Below are positions 20,359 to 29,456 of a stretch of 64,000 bases of DNA, in pieces. Position numbers and translations under genes: made by a program. The stretch is taken from assembly GCF_014268655.2 (NCBI RefSeq), contig NZ_JABWQX020000009.1, positions 1-64,000 on the forward strand. Reading direction: 5' to 3'. Every line of letters starts with the position of its first letter. Positions within the stretch are counted from its first letter, which is position 1. The stretch comes from Pseudomonas marvdashtae (GTDB lineage Bacteria; Pseudomonadota; Gammaproteobacteria; Pseudomonadales; Pseudomonadaceae). The notes beneath the pieces are model-generated. The model saw only the letters and a program-made list of their open reading frames with translations, was not told the DNA's origin and made no database searches.

Positions 20359-20964
20359 ATGCAATCCTCACGGCTTCCCCAAGCCGCTTTGAATCTAATG
20401 ATTGAAGGCGCCAGCATTCTGGAGGCCGACAGCTACGGCCCAAAAGTCTATCTGTTGCAGGATGGAAACATCCTAAAAATGTTTCGCCGCAAGCGGTTTT
20501 TTTCCTCGGCCCTTCTAAGGCCCTACTCGACGCGGTTCATCAACAACGCGGCCCGTTTGAAGGAACTCGGCGTACCGACCCTCGAAGTGCTGGCCTACTA
20601 CAAGCTGCAGAAGCCCGGCATGACCGCCGTACTTTATCGACCGCTTCCCGGAAAAACCCTGCGCCAATTATCGAATCAAGAAAATTTCAGCTGGCAACAG
20701 CGTCTTCCAGACCTGATCGAACTGATCCGCAGCCTCCATGCCAGTGGCATTTATTTTCGCTCGTTGCACTTGGGCAACATCGTTGTCACCCCGGAAAACA
20801 CCCTGGGGCTGATCGATGTGGCTGACATGCGGTTTTTACGCTCTCCATTGCCGCGCTATCTGGCACGCCGCAACCTGCAGCATTTCGCTCGTTATATTGC
20901 GCGGGAGAACCTGAACGGGAGCTTTCCAATGCAGGCGTTGGAAAACGCCTTAATCGCTACCTGA
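20359..20964 (+). CDS. Kinase-fold protein of the LPS-core/'toluene tolerance' family, lacking the catalytic Asp
   Basis: This 201-residue product has a compact APH/WaaP-like kinase fold. An ATP-binding Lys is plausible in GNILKMFRRKR and a metal-binding Asp in LGLIDVADMRF. The catalytic loop reads FRSLHLGN, where active kinases have RDLHLGN, so the catalytic Asp is Ser. It may be a pseudokinase or use another residue. The ATG at 20359 gives MQSSRLPQAALNLMIEGA. It is the only plus-strand gene inside the LPS region, divergent from waaL, and overlaps the next glycosyltransferase gene by 15 bases at their 3' ends. Confidence 0.82.
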   Translation: MQSSRLPQAALNLMIEGASILEADSYGPKVYLLQDGNILKMFRRKRFFSSALLRPYSTRFINNAARLKELGVPTLEVLAYYKLQKPGMTAVLYRPLPGKTLRQLSNQENFSWQQRLPDLIELIRSLHASGIYFRSLHLGNIVVTPENTLGLIDVADMRFLRSPLPRYLARRNLQHFARYIARENLNGSFPMQALENALIAT

Positions 20965-22053
20965 AATCAACACCCGGGCGGTTTGGCAGAAACTCGCCCA
21001 TGCCGCCTCTGGTGCCAAAGCCTGGTACTGCGCCGCCGCGATCGCCTCGGCCGAAGCCTGTGAGGCCCGGGTGATGGCTTCGCTCCACGCGGCTTCGTCA
21101 CCGGCAGGCGCATACCAGCCGTCATCGCCCACCTGCTCGCGGAACACGGCCAGATCACTGGCCAGCACCGGAGTGCCGGCCAGGATCGCTTCCTGGAGAA
21201 TCAGGCCAAGCCCCTCTTCGAAAGAGGGAATCAGCACCCAGTCGAACGCTTTATAGAGCGTCGCAACGTCCTCCAGATGCCCAGTCAACAACACCTTCCC
21301 GGCCAGGTCTGGCTGGGCGATCCGTGCCTCCAATGCCGCCCGGGCCGGCCCCTCGCCGACAATCACCAGGCGCCAGCCAGGCTGGTCGATTGCGGCCCGG
21401 GCAAATCCCTCCAACAGGTTGGCGAAACCTTTTTTGTCTACCAGCCGTCCTACCGCGCCGAATATATGCGTGGCCGTCGCAGCCCCGCCCAGCCGAACGC
21501 GAGCTTCTTCGCGAGGGACGAGGCACGATTGAAATGCGACAGGATCGAACGCACTGCGCAACGCAGTGACCTGGATGCCCAGCTCCTCCTGCAGCGATGC
21601 CGCCAACGTCTCGGAGACTGCTGCCAAAGCAAGGCGTGACGGCGGGAAGCCACACAACAATTCCCGACCCATGGCGTTGAGCCGTGTCGCACCATGGAAT
21701 ATCACGACCACGCGGATCTGCGGCATGTCCTTCAAGACGGGCAACAGCGTACGCGCCACGCCGAGACCATCGAGCAATACCACTCGGGCATCGCTGTCGA
21801 GCAGGCCCTGACGGAAACGGCTGTGCATCCAGGGCCTGAAAAGGCGCCAGAAGTGGCGGCCCTTGAGACGCGCCGACGTCAGATTCCACTCCCGTGCCGG
21901 GCCCGCATTGTCTTGGCAAGCGGATTCCGAGCCTTGCAGGAGCCATGTCTTGACGGGCACGGCGGGATCGATCTGCGAAAGGATCTGGCGATGGACTTTA
22001 TGCACCGAAGCGAATGGCGAACCGCCTGCCCACATGACATTGATGATGCTCAT
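20950..22053 (-). CDS. GT4-family glycosyltransferase of LPS core (WapR-like position)
   Basis: This 367-residue GT-B fold glycosyltransferase has a C-terminal GT4 nucleotide-sugar domain: AVGRLVDKKGFANLLEGFA, LVIVGEGPARAALEARI and IPSFEEGLGLILQEAILAGTPV (the E-x7-E motif). The N-terminal acceptor domain begins MSIINVMWAGGSPFASVHKVH. Its position next to waaL and ssg corresponds to the P. aeruginosa rhamnosyltransferase gene wapR as I recall it. The sugar and linkage cannot be read from the sequence. Confidence 0.85.
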   Translation of the reverse strand: MSIINVMWAGGSPFASVHKVHRQILSQIDPAVPVKTWLLQGSESACQDNAGPAREWNLTSARLKGRHFWRLFRPWMHSRFRQGLLDSDARVVLLDGLGVARTLLPVLKDMPQIRVVVIFHGATRLNAMGRELLCGFPPSRLALAAVSETLAASLQEELGIQVTALRSAFDPVAFQSCLVPREEARVRLGGAATATHIFGAVGRLVDKKGFANLLEGFARAAIDQPGWRLVIVGEGPARAALEARIAQPDLAGKVLLTGHLEDVATLYKAFDWVLIPSFEEGLGLILQEAILAGTPVLASDLAVFREQVGDDGWYAPAGDEAAWSEAITRASQASAEAIAAAQYQALAPEAAWASFCQTARVLISGSD

Positions 22054-22101
22054 CGAGCGGCAAACCTTTGATCGCGGACCCGGACTCGTGCTTCGAGAAG
22101 C

Positions 22102-22866
22102 TCAATAATTGATAAGCCAGCCAACGCACACTCCGAGCAAAAGGATCAGGAAAAGTTTGATTTGCTCACGGCGCCTGCGACGCGCCTTGCGCTGGCGTTC
22201 GACAGGAACTTCGACATGAACACCGAATCCGGTATGTAAAACAGCATCCCCTTCGAGCGTGACTGCGGTCAAGTTCAGTTGCGCGTAGCGGAGCGACAGG
22301 GCTTTTTCACCACCGAAACCGGCAAAAGGCGCGCAGAGCTGATATTCCTTCAGCCGCCGCAAGCCCGGATTGAGAGAAAAACTCTGCCACTCAGGCTTAT
22401 CCGAGATCAGGGGATAGCACGGCACGCCGCCGATCAGCTCACGCTCGCCCAAGCGGATATAGGGACTGTGTACGCACAGGTCATAGACATAATTGCGCAG
22501 CCATACCTGGAGAATCTCGGGACGCAATTTCAGGATCGTCAGCGAGTCTTCCACGAACGCCGGGCGGTAGAACTCCCAGTCATCCTCGCAGTGGAAAACA
22601 TAGGGCGTCTTGACGTGTCCGTAGGCCAGGTCGATTGATGCCAGCTGTCCCAGTTTCGGCTGGTTGACGAATACCGTGCAGCGCTCCTTCCAGTGATCGG
22701 GAATCACCGCGTGCACGCCTTCATCGCCTGCGTCTTCAGTAATGAACACTTCGCGAATAGACGCCGTATTGAAACGGTCAAAACTCTCGAGCGTCCGCTT
22801 GAGCAGATCGAGCCGGCCGCAACTGGTGACCACAAGAGTGATGTCACTATCGTCGGAAAACTGCAC
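22102..22866 (-). CDS. GT-A glycosyltransferase (family-2-like) with a C-terminal membrane anchor
   Basis: The 254-residue product begins with a GT2-like core, ITLVVTSCGRLDLLKRTLESFDRF. The metal-binding DxD-like motif is FHCEDDWEF near residue 95. The GT domain ends around residue 220 and is followed by a basic stretch (RQRKARRRRREQ) and one hydrophobic helix at the C-terminus (LFLILLLGVCVGWLINY). This suggests a cytoplasmic enzyme held at the membrane by its tail. It starts with GTG at 22866 without a strong ribosome-binding site. I do not recall an equivalent in the P. aeruginosa cluster. Confidence 0.8.
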   Translation of the reverse strand: MQFSDDSDITLVVTSCGRLDLLKRTLESFDRFNTASIREVFITEDAGDEGVHAVIPDHWKERCTVFVNQPKLGQLASIDLAYGHVKTPYVFHCEDDWEFYRPAFVEDSLTILKLRPEILQVWLRNYVYDLCVHSPYIRLGERELIGGVPCYPLISDKPEWQSFSLNPGLRRLKEYQLCAPFAGFGGEKALSLRYAQLNLTAVTLEGDAVLHTGFGVHVEVPVERQRKARRRRREQIKLFLILLLGVCVGWLINY

Positions 22867-22920
22867 TGAAATACCATTTAGTCAAATGCCACCCTGTCGT
22901 TGGATGGCATAACGGTTTTA

Positions 22921-23877
22921 TTAAATGCCCAGTTTCTGGCGCAATCGCTCCAACAGACTCAAAGGTCCACGCGGCCGCAAGGGCGGCTCCAGCGCTTCCA
23001 CGATTTTCTGTCCGATACGCGCGAAGCTGAACTGTTCCAGCGCCAGCCTGTGGCCGTTGCGGGCGATACTGTGCGCCAATTCGGGGTCCGCACGCAGCCG
23101 GGAAAGTTTTTCCTGAAGTTGCGGGATGTCTCGATACAACACCACGTTATGCATGTCCTGCAGCCCCAGCGCCCGAGCTTCCTCGGCGCCTTGGTCAAAC
23201 GCCAGCAGCACGCAGCCGCAGGCCATCGCCTCGAAATTCTTGATCATGTACTCGCCCATGCCCACGTCGGCACTGACGAAAAAACGAATCCGATTGAGCG
23301 TCTCGCAATACTCTTCGCCGGACTTGGTACGGGTTACCACCAACGGCTCAACGCGCGCCAATTCATCCAACAGCGCCTTGCGACCACTATAGGCGACGCT
23401 GTTGGTGCTGCCGACAAAGGCCAGTTCGATGTCCCGTTCGCGCTGCCGGTCCTGCAACAACGATTGATCGTAGCCCTTGGGAACGAAAACCGCATCGAAT
23501 CCTTCCGCACGCAGGCGTTCCGTCACCATGAAACCGGAGCTGATGACCCTCACCCAGGGCAGACGACGGTAATGGGCGCTGAACTTGCCCGTGTATTTGC
23601 ACGGAATGTAGTTCTGGTAGGCGTCATGTTCGAGGATCACCAGGTTGGGGATCGTGCGAATGAAGCTGGCCTGGCGAATTTCCTGCTTGAAGCGCAGGAA
23701 AAAGACGATCCGGTCGTAGCTCGATACATCCACGTGACGTCGGAAATAGCCTCGCAGATTGCGTTGTTCCGCACTGTCGAGCCAACGCAGATCGCACTCG
23801 CAATGAGCGGCCACGCCTTCATAGAGCCGATCCAGAATGGCCCGTTGTTCTTTCTGCACCAGAAATAGAACTTTCAT
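22921..23877 (-). CDS. ssg: Cell-surface polysaccharide glycosyltransferase (Ssg-like)
   Basis: This 318-residue GT-B type transferase has an N-terminal half beginning MKVLFLVQKEQRAILDRLYEGV. The C-terminal CgeB/GT1-like part contains IELAFVGSTNSVAYSGRKALLDEL and YMIKNFEAMACGCVLLAFDQGAEE, where the nucleotide-sugar Glu lies. The position before dnpA matches Pseudomonas ssg, which affects LPS and exopolysaccharide and colony surface traits. The name is given by synteny and general similarity. Confidence 0.78.
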   Translation of the reverse strand: MKVLFLVQKEQRAILDRLYEGVAAHCECDLRWLDSAEQRNLRGYFRRHVDVSSYDRIVFFLRFKQEIRQASFIRTIPNLVILEHDAYQNYIPCKYTGKFSAHYRRLPWVRVISSGFMVTERLRAEGFDAVFVPKGYDQSLLQDRQRERDIELAFVGSTNSVAYSGRKALLDELARVEPLVVTRTKSGEEYCETLNRIRFFVSADVGMGEYMIKNFEAMACGCVLLAFDQGAEEARALGLQDMHNVVLYRDIPQLQEKLSRLRADPELAHSIARNGHRLALEQFSFARIGQKIVEALEPPLRPRGPLSLLERLRQKLGI

Positions 23878-23940
23878 CGTCTTCCTTGCGGCACCGAACG
23901 ACTTGATAGATAGCCGGAGGCGGTGTTGCCCCCTGGGCCC

Positions 23941-25356
23941 TTAAAGCCGCCAGAACAGTTCATGGCGGCGCACAGCCTTGCGAAAGAATTCATTCTCGCC
24001 ATAGGGCGATTCCCTACGCCCGGCCAGCAGGCGCTGGATGCCACGACGCAGGCGGCGCTTGAACGGGGCAGGCGGCTGCAGGTCGTGCATCATGCCCAGC
24101 GCCATCGCCTTGTCATGCAGGCCCGCCAGTGTCAGCGGCAGGCTGAGAGGATGCATTGGCCGGTCCGGATCGAAATGCGGTGGCAACGCGATGCCGCTGC
24201 CCGAGTCGCCCATGGGCCAGCGATCGTTATCGTGCAGGTGGTTGGCATAGCCCAGCAGCAGGGTCGGTTGCCACTCCAGGCCCTCAAGCGCCTGCAGGAC
24301 AGCGTGGTGGGCGCAAAGATGGTCGGGGTGCGGATCGAGAGCCGGATGCGGCAACACAATCACTTCGGGACGTGCCTTGAGTATCAGTTCCCGCAGGTCC
24401 GCCAACAGGTTGTTCCAGGTCGGGGCGCCATCGGCATCGCCGGGCAAGGCAAACGGGTTCAATTGGCGAAACAGACGGGTATCGCTCAGGTCCGCCTCGC
24501 GGGAACCCTGGGGCTGGCCGGGCGCAGCTTGCATGGCGGCCAGTTGCAGGCAGAAGTAGCCCAACTGCACGCAGTGCTCCTGCGGTACGCCGGCCCAGCG
24601 CGGCACGACGATGCTGTCCCAAGCCCGCAGCCGACCCTTGAGCCGTGCGGCGTCTGCGCGCCCCAGGCCCATGCGCTGATAATGTCGCGCTTCGATTTCG
24701 CCAGCGGTGAGGGTCACGATCCACGCTTCGTCCGCCTGGCTGTAGAGCCCATAAGCGGCCAGCTCAGCATCGTCGGCGTGGGGCGCGATGACCATCGTGC
24801 GCGAGTGCCGTACGTCCACGGGTGCGAATGACCAGAGCATCGGTTCACCCGACACGCGACAAAAACGCCCACGCAAGCGCAGCTCACCCCGGGACAGCAC
24901 GGCGCCCTGCTCGCTGAGGTTGAGGTAGCGCAGGCCATTGACCCCGCGTTCGAAGGTTTGCCGTTCCGGACTTTCGTTGCCCAATAACTCGACAACCGGA
25001 TCAATGAATCGTCCCAGCCAGGTACTTCTGATTCGCAGCGCCAGGACCAGCGTCGCGCCGTCGTCCAGTATCACGCCCTCGTCCAGCCGCAGCCGCCCGG
25101 CATTCAAATGCACCTTGGGTTGCTGGGTGAACGGCGGGAAGTTGTACTGGTAATCGTCCCGGGGCGAATAGAACAGATGATCGGCGAACCATGCCTCGTG
25201 GGCGATCCAGCCCAACAGCGCCAGCACCAAGGGCAACCACCAAGCGACCAAGACGCCGAGTACCACCAGCACAACGAGCGCGCATAGCAATCCCAGGCGC
25301 TTGTTGCGACGATGGCGCGTGAGCAACTGTTGTTTTCGATTCATGGGCGGGTTCAT
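23941..25356 (-). CDS. dnpA: PIG-L family de-N-acetylase DnpA
   Basis: This 471-residue inner-membrane protein has two hydrophobic segments after a basic N-terminus (RHRRNKRLGLLCALVVLVVL...WWLPLVLALLGWI). The PIG-L/LmbE zinc-site motifs follow: VIAPHADDAELAAYG (PHxDDxE) and, later, HPALDPHPDHLCAHHAV. The ATG at 25356 overlaps the mig-14 stop as ATGA; a second ATG lies 12 bases downstream. P. aeruginosa DnpA is implicated in LPS modification and fluoroquinolone persistence. The substrate here is probably an N-acetyl sugar on LPS core. Confidence 0.85.
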   Translation of the reverse strand: MNPPMNRKQQLLTRHRRNKRLGLLCALVVLVVLGVLVAWWLPLVLALLGWIAHEAWFADHLFYSPRDDYQYNFPPFTQQPKVHLNAGRLRLDEGVILDDGATLVLALRIRSTWLGRFIDPVVELLGNESPERQTFERGVNGLRYLNLSEQGAVLSRGELRLRGRFCRVSGEPMLWSFAPVDVRHSRTMVIAPHADDAELAAYGLYSQADEAWIVTLTAGEIEARHYQRMGLGRADAARLKGRLRAWDSIVVPRWAGVPQEHCVQLGYFCLQLAAMQAAPGQPQGSREADLSDTRLFRQLNPFALPGDADGAPTWNNLLADLRELILKARPEVIVLPHPALDPHPDHLCAHHAVLQALEGLEWQPTLLLGYANHLHDNDRWPMGDSGSGIALPPHFDPDRPMHPLSLPLTLAGLHDKAMALGMMHDLQPPAPFKRRLRRGIQRLLAGRRESPYGENEFFRKAVRRHELFWRL

Positions 25357-26249
25357 ACGGTAAACACCGGCACGGGGTTGCACCAACGGTCTTTGTATTC
25401 ACGATCCGCCCGGCCGAACGAAAAACGCAAGGGCTTGCCGGCGGCGCGGGCATGCTCCCAGGCGCTTTGGGTGTTGAGGAAGCTCAACACACTCCCAGGG
25501 CTGAACTCGCGGGTCTGCGGGTCGACACCGCCATTGACGTATTCGACACTGATCCAATCGGGCGCTTCGACGCGATAGACCAGTTGAATGGCAATCGGTG
25601 CATCGTGGAGGAAAACCACCGAGCCGATCAGCAATTCGCGCAGCAGTTCGATCACCTCCTCCATGCGCTCGGCGCCGGTGGCAGCGAAGCCCCAGCGGCG
25701 CTGGAACAGGTCGCAGTAGATTGACGCCAGTTCAGCGCTGGGAAATTCGCCAACCGGCCGCACCAATCCGCCCGCCTCTTCCAGCAACCGAAGCTCGCGG
25801 CGTTGGTTATAGCGAAATTTCTTCGACAGCTCTTCCGGAAGGCGCGCCATGGCCAGCTGTTCTTTCTGCGGCTTCAAGCCGCTGAAACGGCCCTCGTTGA
25901 GCGCCGACAGATACCGCCCCTGATGACGCAACGGTGCCTGGGCGCCAGGTGCCGCTGGCAGGATCAACTCGGCATTGCCTAAGTCGAACAAGCCTTTTTT
26001 GCCGCTGCGCTTGAGCACGTCCTTGGACAAGGCCAGGTCGCGGCCCCAGGTCGGTATTGCCGCCTTGAGCTCGCCGTCCTGCTCGAACGCCAAGTAGCGC
26101 ACGGGGATGTCGGCCAGCGCGGCCAGCCGTTCGACTACCAGGGGATGCGTCGCCACGCTGCCGCCGAAACGTTCCCACGCCTGTGCATAGGTCGAGGCGT
26201 CGGTGGTTGACCAGCCGCGCTCGCGCCAGCCTTGGAATCGGTTGAGCAT
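25353..26249 (-). CDS. Mig-14 family protein (antimicrobial peptide resistance)
   Basis: The 298-residue protein belongs to the Mig-14 family with a FemAB/GNAT-like fold. Recognisable segments include ELSKKFRYNQRRELRLLEEAGG, LYCDLFQRRWGF-like SIYCDLFQRRWGFA and the C-terminal FSFGRADREYKDRWCNPVPVF. Mig-14 is an inner-membrane-associated factor that raises resistance to polymyxin and cathelicidins in Salmonella and P. aeruginosa. It has ATGA overlaps on both sides, with the wapH-like gene and dnpA, so all three are translated as a unit. Confidence 0.88.
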   Translation of the reverse strand: MLNRFQGWRERGWSTTDASTYAQAWERFGGSVATHPLVVERLAALADIPVRYLAFEQDGELKAAIPTWGRDLALSKDVLKRSGKKGLFDLGNAELILPAAPGAQAPLRHQGRYLSALNEGRFSGLKPQKEQLAMARLPEELSKKFRYNQRRELRLLEEAGGLVRPVGEFPSAELASIYCDLFQRRWGFAATGAERMEEVIELLRELLIGSVVFLHDAPIAIQLVYRVEAPDWISVEYVNGGVDPQTREFSPGSVLSFLNTQSAWEHARAAGKPLRFSFGRADREYKDRWCNPVPVFTV

Positions 26250-27379
26250 CAGTTCCTCGGTGCCAGTTCGGTCACTTGGGGCAAACGCCAGAATGCTTCG
26301 CGTACGGCGCGATCCGAAAAGCGTTCACGCAGGCGATCAAGCATCAACTCGGCACATTGTCGGCGTTGCAGATCGCCCATCGCTGCCAGGTGTTGCAGCC
26401 CTTGGGCCATGTGCTCGGCGTCACCGAGCGGAAACAGGATCCCGACGCCCTCGACCACCTCCTTCGCGCCGCCGCAAGCGGTGGCCAGCAACGGAACGCC
26501 GGCCGCCATCGCCTCGAGCAGCACCATGCCGAACGGCTCGTGGTCGGAGCTCAGGGCAAATGCGTCGAAGGCGCGAAAATAGCGACGTGCCTCGGGCACT
26601 TGACCAAGAAACAGCACGCGGTCGGCTATGCCCAACTCCAAGGCGAGCTCTTTGAGGTCCTGCTCCAGGCGTCCCTTGCCCAGGATTGCCAGCTGGCTAT
26701 TGGTCGGCAGATATTCCAGTGCAGCGGCAAAACCTCGTAGCAGGGTGGCCTGGTCCTTGTCCGGATGCAGCCGCCCGACGTTGCCGACAATCCAGGCATT
26801 CGCCTGGAGCCCAAGTGTGTGCCGCGCCTCGTCCCGGGACACCTGACTGGCTTGCAGGGCGTCGAGATCGATGCGGTTGTAGAGGGTCTGGATCTTCGCA
26901 GCAGGCCATTTCGGCAGGCAACGACGCATGTCGTCACGCACTGCATCGGACACCCCGAGCAGGCTCAGGCGCTTGCGAAAAACATGGGCGAACAGCCGGC
27001 GGGTACGCCGTTGATAGTCACCAAAAGCATGGTGCACGCCGATCACCGGCAGGCGAGTACCCAGCAGGGCGATGTAGATTGGCTTGAAGCGATGGGCGAT
27101 GCAGAAACTGAAATTGCGCGAAGCGGCGATCTTGCGCAGATCGCCGATGGCGCCCAGCTTCAGGCCGCGAACGGCGCTGGAGCTGTACTCCATGAACAGC
27201 ACCTCGTCCGAGGCGCACGCGGCGGCGACTTGCGCATCCGCCGCTCCGGTGAGAAACACCGTCGTCACGCGATAGCCAGTGCCCGCGAACAGGCTGGCGT
27301 ACTGACGGGCGCAGTCCAGGAACGGCCCGTCATAACCGTGGCAGAACTGCAGCACATGTCGCTCAGCCGAGCGTGTCAT
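26249..27379 (-). CDS. GT4-family LPS-core glycosyltransferase (WapH-like)
   Basis: The 376-residue GT-B enzyme has a C-terminal GT4 domain with VGNVGRLHPDKDQATLLRGFA, LAILGKGRLEQDL and LSSDHEPFGMVLLEAMAAGVPLLATACGG (E-x7-E). It has no signal or membrane segment. Its start lies 17 bases inside the 3' end of the carbamoyltransferase gene. The order mig-14 / this gene / carbamoyltransferase corresponds to P. aeruginosa wapH, an outer-core glucosyltransferase. The donor sugar is inferred only from synteny. Confidence 0.85.
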   Translation of the reverse strand: MTRSAERHVLQFCHGYDGPFLDCARQYASLFAGTGYRVTTVFLTGAADAQVAAACASDEVLFMEYSSSAVRGLKLGAIGDLRKIAASRNFSFCIAHRFKPIYIALLGTRLPVIGVHHAFGDYQRRTRRLFAHVFRKRLSLLGVSDAVRDDMRRCLPKWPAAKIQTLYNRIDLDALQASQVSRDEARHTLGLQANAWIVGNVGRLHPDKDQATLLRGFAAALEYLPTNSQLAILGKGRLEQDLKELALELGIADRVLFLGQVPEARRYFRAFDAFALSSDHEPFGMVLLEAMAAGVPLLATACGGAKEVVEGVGILFPLGDAEHMAQGLQHLAAMGDLQRRQCAELMLDRLRERFSDRAVREAFWRLPQVTELAPRN

Positions 27380-29120
27380 AAGCGTCCACGCCGTCTTTGA
27401 CCACCAGGATGTCTTCCATGATCAGGTACTGCAGGTCGGAGCCAAAGAACATGTTCAGCGCGTCGGTCGGCGAGCAGATCATCGGTTCGCCACGACGGTT
27501 GAGCGAAGTGTTCAGCGACACGCCGTTGCCGGTCAGCACTTCCAGGGCCTTCATCATGTCGTAGTAGCGCGGATTGTATTCGCGCTTGAGCACCTGGGCC
27601 CGGGAAGTACCGTCTTCATGGACGACTTCCGGCACGCGGGTTTTCCATTCTTCGGCCACTTCGAAGGTGAAGGTCATGAACGGTGCCGGGTGATCGACCT
27701 TGATCATCTGCGGCGCCACGGTGTCGAGCATCGACGGGCAGAAAGGCCTCCAGCGCTCGCGGAATTTGATCTGCTCGTTGATCCGATCGGCCACGCCGCT
27801 GGCGCTCGGGCATCCGATGATCGAGCGACCGCCCAAGGCACGCGGGCCAAACTCCATGCGGCCCTGGAACCAGGCCACCGGGTTGCCGTCGACCATGATC
27901 TTGGCGATGCGCTCGGGGGTGTTGTCGATCTTGCGCCATTCAGGCTTGCTCGGATGACGGGCGCACGCGGCGATCACGTCTTCGTTGCTGTAGGCCGGGC
28001 CGAGGTAGACGTGTTCCATTTTCTCCACTGGCACGCCACGGGCATGGGACACATACGCCGCCGCGCCCACCGCCGTACCGGCGTCGCCGGAGGCCGGCTG
28101 TACGAACAGCTCCTTGACGTCGTCGCGGGCGATGATTTTCTGGTTCAGCTTGACGTTCAGTGCACAGCCGCCGGCGAAGGCCAGCTTGCCGGTTTCCTTG
28201 AGCACGTCGCCCAAGTAGTGGTCGATCATCTGCAGCGCCAGCTTCTCGAACAGCGCTTGCATGCTTGCCGCGTAGTGAATGTACGGCTCGTCGGCGATAT
28301 CGCCTTCGCGTTTCGGACCGAGCCATTCGATCAGCTTCGGCGAGAAATAGAAGCCCTTGCCCTTCTCTTTATAGCGACGCAGGCCGATCACGTTGGCGTA
28401 GTCGGTGTTGATCACCAGCTCGCCGTTTTCGAACGAGGCCAGGCGCGAGAAATCGTACTTGCTGGCATCGCCATAAGGCGCCATGCCCATGACCTTGAAT
28501 TCGCCGTCGAGCATTTCAAAGCCGAGGAACTCGGTGATCGCACCGTACAGGCCGCCCAGGGAATCCGGGTCGAAGAATTCCTTGATCTTGTGGATCTTGC
28601 CGTTTTCACCGTAGCCAAAGAAGGTCGTGGCGTATTCGCCCTTGCCGTCGATGCCCAGGATCGCGGTTTTTTCCTGGAAGCCCGAGCAGTGGTAGGCGCT
28701 GGAGGCGTGCGCCAAATGGTGCTCGACCGGCTCGATCTTGATCTTTTTCGGATCGAAGCCCAGTTGCTCCAGGCACCAGACGATTTTGCGGCGATAGCGC
28801 TTGTAGCGACGGTTGCCCATCAGGATCGCGTCAAGGGCGCGGTCCGGGGCGTACCAGTAACGCTTGGCGTAGTGCCAGCGCGCTTCGCCGAACAGGCTGA
28901 TCGGGGCAAAGGGGATCGCCACCACGTCGACGTCGGACGGCTTGATGCCAGCCTGTTCCAGACAGAACTTCGCCGACTCGTAGGGCATGCGGTTCTTTGC
29001 ATGTTTATCGCGTACGAAGCGCTCTTCCTCGGCCGCCGCGATCAGCTTGCCGTCGATGTACAGCGCCGCGGAAGGATCATGGCTAAGGGCGCCGGACAGG
29101 CCAAGAATCGTCAATGCCAC
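27363..29120 (-). CDS. NodU/CmcH-type carbamoyltransferase, probably for LPS heptose
   Basis: This 585-residue two-domain carbamoyltransferase has a TsaD/Kae1-like N-terminal domain: ILGLSGALSHDPSAALYIDGK at the start and the metal-binding HxxxH in EHHLAHASSAYH near residue 132, then FAGGCALNVKLNQK. The C-terminal domain has WFQGRMEFGPRALGGRSI and SLNTSLNRRGEPMICSPTDAL. It starts with GTG at 29120. In P. aeruginosa the equivalent gene is linked to 7-O-carbamoylation of inner-core heptose II. It lies between kinase and glycosyltransferase genes of the core. Confidence 0.92.
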   Translation of the reverse strand: MALTILGLSGALSHDPSAALYIDGKLIAAAEEERFVRDKHAKNRMPYESAKFCLEQAGIKPSDVDVVAIPFAPISLFGEARWHYAKRYWYAPDRALDAILMGNRRYKRYRRKIVWCLEQLGFDPKKIKIEPVEHHLAHASSAYHCSGFQEKTAILGIDGKGEYATTFFGYGENGKIHKIKEFFDPDSLGGLYGAITEFLGFEMLDGEFKVMGMAPYGDASKYDFSRLASFENGELVINTDYANVIGLRRYKEKGKGFYFSPKLIEWLGPKREGDIADEPYIHYAASMQALFEKLALQMIDHYLGDVLKETGKLAFAGGCALNVKLNQKIIARDDVKELFVQPASGDAGTAVGAAAYVSHARGVPVEKMEHVYLGPAYSNEDVIAACARHPSKPEWRKIDNTPERIAKIMVDGNPVAWFQGRMEFGPRALGGRSIIGCPSASGVADRINEQIKFRERWRPFCPSMLDTVAPQMIKVDHPAPFMTFTFEVAEEWKTRVPEVVHEDGTSRAQVLKREYNPRYYDMMKALEVLTGNGVSLNTSLNRRGEPMICSPTDALNMFFGSDLQYLIMEDILVVKDGVDAYDTLG

Positions 29121-29336
29121 AGGGGTCTAGCCTCTTATGTCTGCATACGGGCGACAAGCGCCGCGAAAAATTGATGTGCCACGCGCCAGGGGTGCGGGGC
29201 AGCTAAAGGGCGGGATTATAGCTTAAAAGCGGCGGCAAGCCTCTAGCGGTGAGTGGGGCGCGTGCAGCACACGATTGCCTGGCGCTATTTGTAGGGCAGC
29301 GCACCTTGTGCCGACCTCACGTGAACAGCAGGGTCT

Positions 29337-29456
29337 TTTTGATCGCTGCCACGCTCTGCGTGGGCATGAATCCCGTGACGCTCTGGCTCATCCCGGAAGC
29401 GGAACGCGGAGCGTCCCTGGCGGCGTTCCCACGCAGGAGCGTGGGAACGATCTCAT
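29337..29456. repeat. Dispersed Pseudomonas inverted repeat (CACGCTCTGCGTGGG type)
   Basis: The element runs from GCCACGCTCTGCGTGGGCAT through ACGCTCTGGCTC and GAACGCGGAGCGTCCCTGG to GTTCCCACGCAGGAGCGTGGGAACGATC. It contains nested palindromes (CCACGC/GCGTGG, GACGCTC/GAGCGTC). I recognise it as an intergenic repeat found many times in fluorescent pseudomonads. It separates the carbamoyltransferase gene from the two-domain kinase gene. The rest of the 29121-29452 gap shows nothing else. Confidence 0.75.

Noticed and set aside
27618..29174. 518-codon open frame opposite the carbamoyltransferase gene
   Set aside because: It has no ribosome-binding site and the composition is typical of antisense frames.
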